Of a stretch of 64,000 nt of DNA, positions 17,008-29,000 are shown in pieces. Source of the DNA: CAYSFE01 sp964430225 (GTDB lineage Bacteria; Patescibacteriota; Dojkabacteria; GCA-016699595; JBAXKR01); the NCBI GenBank assembly GCA_964430225.1, contig CAYSFE010000003.1, positions 1 through 64,000 on the forward strand. The letters run 5' to 3'. Both the position numbers and the translations under genes were made by a program. Positions within the stretch are counted from its first letter, which is position 1. Each line of letters starts with the position of its first letter. The notes under the pieces were generated by a model. That model did no database searches. It saw only the letters and a program-made list of their open reading frames with translations, and was not told the DNA's origin.

Positions 17008-20000
17008 ATGCCTTGGAAAAAATCTTCGGTAATAAAAATTCTGGTGGGAGTTAGTCTCGTACTCCTAATATTAATGACCCTGTTATCTGGTGATAGTATT
17101 AGTGATATTGCTTCATCTTCCCTTGAAGAAAATATAAATAGAATAGAAAGAAAAATTTATTCAATGGATATTAAGATAGATAAGGGAAACTATAAAGCTA
17201 ATGAAGACATTAAAATACATTTAGGAAGATATGTTTCAGATAAACTAGAGATATATGTAGTAGATAGTTTAAAGAGAAAGACAGTTCTTAACTACAAAGT
17301 AGAAGGTACAGATGTAGTTATAGAAGCACCTAAACATCTACCTTCTGGTAAAAGTACACTTCAGATAAAAGATGGGACTAAACTCATATACTCTCAAAAC
17401 TTTGAATGGGGAGTATTAGCTCTTAACACAACAAAGAGTGCATATACCGTTGGGGAAACTGCTGAGATACAAATGGCAGTTCTTGATGATCAAGGTGAAA
17501 TGGTATGTAATGCAAACACCACACTATATATATATGACCCTGATAATACTAAAACTACCCTTTCAACAAATGATAAGGCAATTCAAGTTACAGACTTTTG
17601 TGATAAGAAAGTGTTCACCCTAGAGCCTGACTATAAAGCCTCATATAAGTTTGAAAAGAAGGGTAAATATAGACTTGAATTAACAGCCGAAACAAATAAT
17701 GGAACAAAGACAATAACTGAGGAAATAGATATAAAGGAAAGTTTAGACTTTGAAATTACAAGAGTAACTGCAACTAGAATATATCCTGTACTAGAATATC
17801 CAGTCACATTAAACATAAAAGCAAATAGAGACTTTGAAGGAACAATAGAAGAATACATCCCCGATAACTTTACTTTAAAAGATTTTGATGTGGTTAAGCC
17901 TACAATTACAAATACGGGAATAGTTCAAACCTTAAGCTACCCTGTAAAACTAAAGAAAGGAGAAACTTTTTCACCTAAATATTCATATGATGCTCCTGAT
18001 GATAGCCCTCAATTCTTTACGTTAGGTAAGATATCCTTCAAAGAAGGAGATAAAGAAATATATAAAGAGGATAGAATGTGGCAGATAGCGGTAGACTCTG
18101 CTGGTGCTTCATTTCCTACCAGATTCTATACCACAGGGTTTGAATTAAACTCTGTTACCGCTGGTGTGGAATGGAATACAAATACAGGTACTGCACCTAC
18201 TATTTCAAGTTCAACTATAAGAACAGGAGGTTATGCTCTTAGAACTAATCCATCAGGTGCAACTTCATATATCCAGTATATTTTTGCTACTGCAGATAAT
18301 GCAACAAGGACTTTTTTAAGAGCGTACTTTAGAACCCCAAGTTATCCATCTAGTTTAACTGAGATAGTTTCTTTTGTAGACAATGCAGGTACAATTCAAG
18401 CAAGCATACAAATGACTAACACAGGCACTCTAAGACTTTTCAATAATGAAGATAGTGCCCAAATAGGTTCAGACACAGCTGCAATTTCCGTAGATACTTG
18501 GTATAGGGTTGAACTTGAGACAGACTTTGGTACAGCAGCTACTGGTAATTCAATAGTAGCAGCAAGACTAGATGGAGTAGAAATTGCATCCTCAACAACT
18601 GTAAACTTCGCTAATGGAATAGCAAGAATTAATATTGGAGCCCAAGCTACTACTTCAGCCGACTTTTTCTTTGATGATATTGGTTTAAACCAAGATGCAT
18701 ACACAAATCAAAATGCATGGCCTGGAGAAGGTAAAGTAGCAAGAATAAATCCAGATGGAAATGGTACAAATGTGGCATGGACAAATGACTATACCGCAGT
18801 AAATGAGGTAACACCAAACGATGCTACTAACTATATTTTATGTTCCGGTAACAATCAACTTGAAGATTATTCTCTTCAAAGTTCTACTACAGCAGGTATA
18901 GGTGTAAATGATAGAGTAAAACTTGCTGAAATCTGGGGTCGTTTCAGCGCTTCAGCAGCAGGTACCCAAACTCATGCACTTTCATTACTTAATGCAGGAG
19001 GAACTGGAGATACTGCAACTGCAGTAACAGTTCAAGTTGTTACGTGGTCTACCAATGATGATACAAATCCAATTAATGCAGACATGGTGATATATGATGA
19101 ACCAGGTGCAACTAACTATTCACCACTAAACTCAAGTTTGATTGATGGAATGCAGGCTAGAATAACGTCTGCTGACTGTAGCCCATTTGTATGGGTTTCT
19201 ACTGTTTGGGTATATGTAGAATACGTTCCAGCAGAAGGTGGAAGAGTATATTCTTCAGGGTTTGAACTTCAAAGTATTACCGCAGATATGGAATGGACTA
19301 CAATAAATGGATCTCCTACTATAATTACTGGGACTAAAAGATCTGGAGAAGCAAGCATGCAAGTTGTTACACTGGGATCGGGAACTAGAGAAGCTGTGAA
19401 TTTTCAGTTTGTATCCGCCAATGCAAATGGACCATATTTTCTCCGGTCGTACATATATATTACTACAGCCCCGTCCGCAGAAAATACCATTATTGATTTT
19501 AGGAATTCCTCTTCTACGATTATTGCTAGAATTACGATGGATAATTCAAGACAACTACAACTAAGGGATGAAGATGGAACAATAGGCTCTGTATCATCTG
19601 CACTATCTACTACTACCTGGTATAGGATTGAATTAAAAGTAGATGCATCAGGTGGAGCAAGCGCAGATACAGTTGAAGCTAAACTTGACGGAACCGTATT
19701 TGGTACTTCTTCCACAAGAGATTTAAGTACAGGTGTTTATCAATTTGGATTAGGAGGAAATTTAAATGCAGAGGCTCAAACAACAGGTGACTGGCTATTT
19801 GATGACGTTGCATTAAATCAAAATGTGGGAACTACTCAAAATGGATATCCGGGAGCAGGAAAAATAGTGCATCTTCAACCTAATGGAGATGGAACAAATG
19901 TAGCATGGACAGGTACCTCAGTTAATGGAGCGAATGAATATCAGAATATGGATGAAGTTATACCAAATGACATTACCGACTATAACGGCTCTACCACTAT

Positions 20001-23000
20001 TAATATACTTCAAGATGCTGATTTCGAACCTACAAGTACTTACAGTATATCTTCAACAACAGATGATATTACTCTTGTAGCTCCAGGGGTTAGATTTAGA
20101 ACTAGTGCTGCAGCAACAATGGGATTTTCTGTTTCACTCCTTGACACATCAACAGGTCCTCAAGTTGAAAGTAGTCAAATTATGACAGCAACTACTACAT
20201 GGTTTACAAATAATAATACAGCTCCAAGAGTATATCCGCTTACTACATATACAGCACCAGCTCAGAGTACTGCATGGACAACAAGTAAGATCGATTCTGT
20301 ACAAATTAGATTAAGAGAGGTTACTGATACATCTAGTACTATACAAGTATCAACAGCATGGATTCTTGTTGAATACAGACCTGCCGTTATTACGATCTCT
20401 GGAACTTGTGATGCATTTGATGAAACAACAGACTGTGGCGATACAGGTACAATAAAAGTAGCTGTAAATACAACGGTAGCATCTCAAGAACAAACAACAG
20501 TAGCTGGAACTTGGCAGATTGATGAAGTACCTAAACCAGCAACTGGTGATGTCATTACAGTTTGGATAGGTAGTGCAGCTGATGCTGACGAAGCAGTTGC
20601 TGTTACACAATACGATGGGACTGGTAATACTATTACTGGAATAAAGTTATTCAAAGAACACTTAACAATTGGATCTGATGACTTACAAAATCTGACTAAT
20701 ACGGAAATAGGTACATATGATAACTCTGTATCAACTAATGAGGATATATTTTTTGATATAGATACAGGAGTTCTGTATGTAGATGATACATCTCAGTCAA
20801 CTACAGAAAAATTAACTATATTATCTGGAAGTACATACACACCAGGAGGAAATCTAACAACTCATGATATTGATAACCAAGGAGATTTTGTTCCGGGTTC
20901 TAATACAATTACTGTTCAAGGTTCATATTCTAATCAGGGAACTTTTACAAAAGGGACTTCAAATATAAATATGACAGGAACTACTACTGAAACTTTATCA
21001 GGGACTATGAGTGGAGCAGGCGGTCAATTCTACAACCTTACTTTTAACGGTTCAGGAGGAGCTTGGAGTTTTGGTTCTAATCCTCCAGTTGAAGTTGCAA
21101 ATGATCTTACTATTACACTCGGAACACTTACTTCTTCAAGTACTACTTTAACAATAACTGGGAATTATTCTAACTCAGGAACATTTACACATAACTCTGG
21201 GACAGTAAAATTTAATGCCACAGATTCAGGTAATACTATTGCAGGTACACTAAGTGGATCAACAGGTAAATTCTATAATCTTACATTTGATGGGTCAGGT
21301 GGAGCTTGGAGTTTTACTTCCAATCCTGCAGTTGAAGTTTCTAATGACTTAATTATTATAAATGGAACGGTTACTTCTACAAGTAATACATTAACCGTAA
21401 CAGGAAACTATTCAAACTCGGGAACCTTCACACATAACTCAGGGACTACCCTATTCAATGCTACTGATGCAGGGAATACACTTGCTGGAACTTTAAGTGG
21501 AGTCAATGGAAAATTCTATAACCTAACATTTAATGGATCTGGTGGAGCTTGGAGTTTTACTTCTAATCCTGCTGTTGAGGTTGCGAATGACTTTACAATA
21601 ACACTTGGGACTGTTACATCTACTAGTAATGCATTGGGACTTACAATATCCGGAAACTATTCTAATTCTGGGACATTTACAAATAATTCTGGAACCATAA
21701 TTTTTAATGCAACTGACAGTGGAAATACTATTGCAGGTACATTGTCAGGTACTTCTAAATTCTATGACCTCACATTTAATGGAGTTGCTGGTGCGTGGAG
21801 CTTTACTTCTAACCCTGCTGTTGAGGTTGCTGATGATTTTACAATTACTAACGGTACTGTTACTTCTACAAGTAATACTTTAACTATTACTGGAAACTAT
21901 TCTAACTCAGCTACATTCACACATAACTCTGGAACTGTTCTTATGAATGCCACAGATGCTGGTAATACTTTAAGTGGTACCTTAAGTGGAGCATCTTCTT
22001 TCTACAATCTCACATTTAGTGGTTCTGGTGGTGCATGGAGCTTTACTTCTAATCCTGCTGTTACTGTTGCTAATGATTTCACCATTACTAATGGTGCTGT
22101 TACCTCAACTTCAAATGCATCAGGACTTACAATAACTGGAAACTACTCTAACTCAGGAACATTTATTCATAATTCAGGATTAGTTAAGTTAAATGCCACA
22201 GATGCTGGTAATACAATTGCCGGAACTTTGAGTGGTGCTACTGGTAAATTCTATAACCTTACATTTGATGGAGTAGCAGGTGCATGGAGTTTTACTTCTA
22301 ATCCTGCCGTTGAAGTTGCGAATGATCTAACCATTACAAATGGTACACTAACCTCAACATCTCATGCATCAGGACTAACTGTTACAGGTAATTACTCTAA
22401 CTCTGGAACATTTACAAATAACAGTGGAACTATTATTTTTAATGCAACCGATGCTGGGAATACCTTGGCTGGAACATTAAGTGGAGCATCCTCTTTCTAT
22501 AACCTCACATTTAGTGGGGCAGCTGGTGCTTGGAGTTTTACTTCTAATCCAGCGGTAACTATTGCAAATGCTTTAAGTATTAGTAATGGAACCCTTACAG
22601 CAACAAGTGGTACTACAACAATAGGTGGAAACTTTACAAAGACTGGTGGTACTTTCACACATAACTCTGGAACTGTAGTGTTTAATGATAATACTAAAAT
22701 ATCAACCCTTACATACAATGCAGATACTACATTTAGTGCTTTCACAGTAAGTACTGCAAGTAAACAAATGAAGTTTGATAATGTAGATAAGACTACTATT
22801 GCAGGTACATTTACTGTTAGTGGAAGTGCATGTGGAACAGCAGTGCAACTATATTCAGATTCAAATGGGAATCAATTTGATATTGATGCTACAGGAACAG
22901 TTTCAGTCACATATGCAGATATACAAGACAGTAATGCAATCACTGCCTTATCTGCAACAAACTCAGTAGCAGGTGCAGGAGGAAACAACACAAACTGGAC

Positions 23001-26000
23001 CATTACAGCAGGTGTCTGTGGAGGATCCATGATCATTTCTGGAATATGTAAGGCATTTGACGAGACAACTGATTGTGGGGATACTGGTACAATTTTAATT
23101 GCATTTGGAAATAGTGTACAGGCTCAAACACAACCAACAGTATCTGGAACTTGGTCTGTGACAGGACTTACAAACCCCGCAATGAATACAATTGTTACAA
23201 TATATATAGATGGAGCCGTTGCCGATACCGATGAAGCAGTTGCCGTAACTAAATATGATGGTACTGGGGATATTACCGGAGTAAAACTATATAAAGAAAA
23301 TTTAACTATTGGAAGTGTAGACAATCAAACATTATCTAATTCTGAACTTGGTACATTTGATAATTCAGTATCAGGAGATGAAGATATATTCTTTGATGTC
23401 ACTACAAACAACTTAGTTGTAGATTCTACTACTCAATCTTCAACTGAAAAACTAACTATTTTATCGGGTAATACTCATCAACCAGGAGGAACTGTTAGTA
23501 CACATGACTTAACGAATCTAGGAACATTCTTACCTGAGGGAAATACAATAACAATTGCTGGATCATACTTAAACTCAGGAACAGTTACATCAAGTACTTC
23601 TCTTTTTAATATGACTGGAACTACTACTGAGACTTTAGCAGGAAATTTATCTGGAACATCAAAACTGTACAATCTTACATTTAATGGAAGTGGGGGTGCC
23701 TGGAGTTTTACTTCTAATCCTACAGTTGAAATATATAACGATCTAACAATTACATTAGGAACAGTTACTTCTACAAGTGGAAACTTAGCAGTTGGTGGGA
23801 ACTATTCTAACTCAGGTACCTTCACACATAACTCAGGTACTGTAGTATTTAATGGTAATCATACAAGTAATACATTAGCAGGAACATTATCTGGATCCTC
23901 CTCTTTCTATAATCTGAAGTTTGATAAATGTCCTGTTGTAAGTAGTCCCGTTTCTTTCTGGAACTTTGAAGAAGGTACCGGTGGAAATGCAGCAGACAAT
24001 TGTACAAATGCATTCACCGGTACACTTGGTACTGGTGGAACTACACCAACATGGACAACAGGGAAATATGGGAATGGACTATCATTTGATGGAAATGATT
24101 ATGTAAACATGGGATCACATAGTGCTCTTCAACTTAACTATACTGATAGCTTTAGTTTTTCTAGTTGGGTCAATACACCTTCACTCCCTACAAGTGGTAA
24201 TTATCCTATGGTTATGAATCAAACAGGTCCTGATAGTAGTTATGGTGCATTTCAATACACCATACTTTTTAATGGTGATGACTCAGGTAAACTTTGTGTA
24301 TCAGTAGGAAGAGCTATGGTAGGAGGTAATAGTGTTTGTGTAGCTTCTCCTACTTCTATTAATACTTGGTACCATGTCATGGGTGTATATAATGGAACTG
24401 ATCTAATAATGTATGTCGATGGAACATATGTTAATACTGTTACATACTCACAAGGAGCAGCCAGTGCACCTGCTGGAGATTTGATAATAGGCGGATCAAA
24501 TAATAACTTTTACTATACTGGTAAAATTGATAATCCAGCTGTTTACAACTATGTACTAACCCCAGCACAAGTGATAGAAGATATGAATAGAGCTGGTGGA
24601 GGTTGGAGCTATACATCTAACCCAAATGTAGATGTATTAAGTAATTTTACGATTACAAATGGTATACATACTTCAACAAGTGGAAATTTAACAATAACAA
24701 ATAACTACTCAAACTTAGGAACTTTCACACATAATAGTGGGACTGTAATTATGAATGCTACTGACGCAGGTAATACACTTTCAGGTATTATGAGTGGGTC
24801 ACCAGGTAAATTCTATAACCTTACATTTAATGGATCTGGTGGAGCTTGGAGTTTTACTTCTAATCCTGCTGTAGAAGTTGCTAACAACTTAACAATTACA
24901 TTAGGAACAGTTACTTCTACAAGTAATACTTTAACAGTTACTGGTAACTACTCTAACTCTGGTACTTTTACACATAACTCTGGTACTACTCTGTTTAATG
25001 CAACAGATAGTGGTAATACAATTGCTGGTACTTTATCAGGTACTTCTAAATTCTATAACCTTACATTTAATGGATCTGGCGGAGCTTGGAGCTTTACTTC
25101 TAACCCTGCTGTAGAAGTGAACAATGATTTAACAATTACAAACGGAACTGTTACAGCAACAAACAATACTCTTACTATTACCGGAAACTATTCTAATGCT
25201 GGAACATTTACACATAACGGAGGGACTGTAATTATGAATGCAACCGATGCTGGGAACACTTTAGGTGGAACAATGACTACTACTTCTTCCTTTGCAAGTC
25301 TTACATTTAATGGATCAGGAGGTGCGTGGAGTTTTGGTGCAAACTCTGCAACTGTAACAGGTAATTTTACAATAACCCTAGGAACTGTAACTGCTCCAAG
25401 TACCACTCTTACAATATCTGGTAACTATTCAAATGCTGGAACATTTACACATAACTCAGGAAGTGTAGTGATGGATGGAATTGGAATTACTGATCCAACA
25501 CTTTATTGGAACTATCAAGAAAATACAGGAACAGCAATTGGTTCAAGAGTTGGAGGTGGACAAAGTGGAACTACAACTGGAACAGCTTGGACAAGTGGTG
25601 TATATGACTATGCTCTTGACTATAACGGGTCAGATAGAACATATGCATCAAATAGAGCAATTAGTGCTACTGATAACTTTACTCTTATGGCATGGGTAAA
25701 TGTAACAAGCCTTCCTCAATCCTCATTATTTATGTATAACGGAAGTGACACAGCAGGATATGGAATTGGAATTACAAATGGATGGGATGGAAGTGGAAGT
25801 GAGTTAGTAGCCCTTTATGGAAACGTAACTTGGTTTGGAGCAGGATATACCATGCCAACAAATCAGTGGTTACATATATCCTTAGTTCGAGATTCAGGAA
25901 CTGCTAAGTTCTATGTAAATGGAGTACAAACTTCTGGAACAAATACAGATACTCCAGGTAGTCCAGCTGACTTTTTTGAAGTAGGAAATGAACCAGGACA

Positions 26001-29000
26001 GAGTAGATACTTTAATGGAAAAGTAGATGAGCCTAAAGTATACAACTATGCCTTAACTCAAGCACAGGTAAAATCAGCAATGTATACATATTATGCAAAC
26101 ACCCTTGGATATACAATGAGCGGAAATATGACAACCACATCTTCATTCAACAACCTCACGTTTAATGGGGCAAGTGGAGTATGGGACTTTGGGGCTAACT
26201 CAGCAACAGTAGCTAATGATTTAACTATTACAGCAGGAAGTGTTGTTGCCCCATCTACTACACTTACTGTTACTGGAAACTATTCAAACTCTGGAACATT
26301 TACTCATAATTCTGGTACAGTAAAATTTAATGCTACAGATTCAGGAAATACAATTGCTGGTACATTAAGTGGTGCTACGGGGAAGTTCTATAACCTTACA
26401 TTTGATGGAGTATCAGGTGCATGGAGTTTTACATCTAATCCTGCTGTTGAAGTTGCAAACAACTTAACTATTACCAATGGAACACTAACTTCTACAAGCC
26501 ATGCCTCAGGGTTAACAGTCACTGGTAACTATTCAAATGCTGGAACATTTACACATAACTCTGGTACCGTCATATTTAATGCAACAGATGCTGGTAATAC
26601 TTTAGCAGGTACTCTCTCCACTACTTCCTCTTTTTATAACTTAACATTTAATGGGTCAGGTGGTGCTTGGAGTTTTACTTCTAATCCTGCAGTTGAAGTT
26701 GCAAATGATTTAACAATTACAAATGGAACACTAACATCCACATCTCATGCATCAGGTCTAACTGTTACAGGAAACTATTCTAACTCTGGGACATTCACAC
26801 ATAACTCTGGAACTATGATATTTAATGCTACTGATGCTGGTAATACTTTGGCAGGAACTCTTAGTGGAGCTTCCTCATTCTACAACCTTACCTTTAATGG
26901 TGGTGGTGGTGCATGGAGCTTTACTTCTAACCCTGCTGTAGAAGTAGCAAATGATTTTACTATCACAGCTGGTACTGTTACATCAACAAGTGGAAACTTT
27001 ACAGTTACAGGTAATTACTCAAACTCAGGAACTTTCACACATAACTCTGGAACTATGATCTTTAATGCCACTGATGCAGGAAATACTTTAGCAGGAACAC
27101 TTAGTGGTGCTACTGGTATGTTCTATAACCTTACATTTAATGGATCTGGTGGTGCATGGAGCTTTACTTCTAATCCTGCTGTTGAAGTAAATAACGATTT
27201 AACTATTACAGCAGGTACTTTAACATCTACAAGCAATGCTTCTGCTTTAATTGTAACAGGAAACTATTCTAACTCAGGTATTTTCACTCATAACTCAGGT
27301 AATGTTAATTTTAATTCTACCGCCACAAAAACTTTGGCTGGTAATATGTCAGGAACATCTGCATTTTATGGTTTACAATTTAGTGGTACAGGAGCATGGA
27401 GCTTTACTTCTAATCCGAACGTAGATGTATTAGACTATTTTCAAATTTCAAATGTATCTGCAAATGTAACCTCTACAAGTGCAACATTAAAAGTTTCAGG
27501 GAATTTCCGAAATTCATTTAATACAACTACATTTGTACATAACAATGGTACCGTAAAATTTGATGCAACGGATGCAGGTAATACAATTACATCTACTTCT
27601 ACACTCAGTTTTTACAATGTAATTTTTGATGGTGTTGGCGGTGCATGGCAACTTCCAACTGGATCTAGTACTTCAGTAAATAATGATCTGACTATTACAA
27701 ATGGTGCTGTAAGTCCAGTTGGTGCTGGATATAGTTTAAATATATATGGTAATTATCTTAACAATGGAACTTTTACAAATAGTGGGGGAACTGTTGTTTT
27801 TGCTGCAACTGATACTGGAAATACTATTGGAGGCACTTTATCAGGAGCTAATGGTAAGTTCTATAACCTTTCATTTTCTGGTGCTGGTGGAGAATGGTCT
27901 TTTACTGGTAATCCAACTGTTGAAGTAGAAAAAGGATTAACTTTAAGTAACGGAACCCTTACCTCTACAAGTGGAAACTTAAGTATTGGTAGTTTCTTTT
28001 CTAAAACAGGAGGAACATTTACACATAATAGCGGTACCATTACATTTGTAGATTCTTCAGCAAATGGATCTGTTAGAATTAACACTGGAACTACATTTAA
28101 TAATATTACAGTAGCTACCCCAAATAAGGCTATACTTTTCGATGAAACAGACACAGTTACTGTGATTGGAACTTTTACAATAAATGGTTCGGCATGTGGT
28201 ACACCAGTATTAATAAAGTCATGGACTAATGGAAACCAAGCCGATATTGATCTTCAAGGAACAATAAGTGTGGACTATGCAAGTATACAAGATAGTAATG
28301 CAATCACAGCTGCTACCGCAAATAACTCAGTAGTTGGAGCAGGGGGGAATAATACAAACTGGACTATTAATGGAGGGGTGTGTAACACTGCTCCTAACTC
28401 CCCTACCTCTTTAGCTCAAAAAACTACTGGGGATGTTGTCATTGTAACGGGTGGGTGGAACAATACAACAAGTATTAAGTTTACCGCAACTGGTGATGAT
28501 CCAAATAATCCCGATACAATTTCTCTATGTGTTGAGTATCAACAATTAGGAACTGGATTTACTAATACAGAAACAGGATGTGGAACTGGTGTTGCATATT
28601 CAGGTACTCCAGTATCTGTAACTGTTACACTTAACTCAATACCAGATGCATTTGAATATCATTGGCAAGCTAGACTTAAAGATACAGCAGGAGCATATTC
28701 TGCTTGGGTAAGTTACGATGTTAATGCAGAGTCTGCAAGAGACTATGGAATAGACACTACTGCACCAACACTCTCTACAATTAATGATGGGACTTCCTGT
28801 GGTTCTGATGTTACTTTCAATGACGGGTCACTATCTACAATATCTGCTTGTTGGGCTCAAGCTACTGCTACAATATCAGGTCTTGAAAAATATCAGTATT
28901 CCGTTGGTACCACATCAGGAGCTACCGATGTATTAACTTGGACTGATTTAGTTGATGGAAGTGCGAATGTAAGTAAAACTATTAATGCTCTAACCCTACA

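Noticed and set aside
20920..28050. Regularly spaced DNA repeats that might suggest a CRISPR array
   Set aside because: Units are 225-246 bp, in frame, and code for repeated protein modules; no short identical repeats with unique spacers exist.
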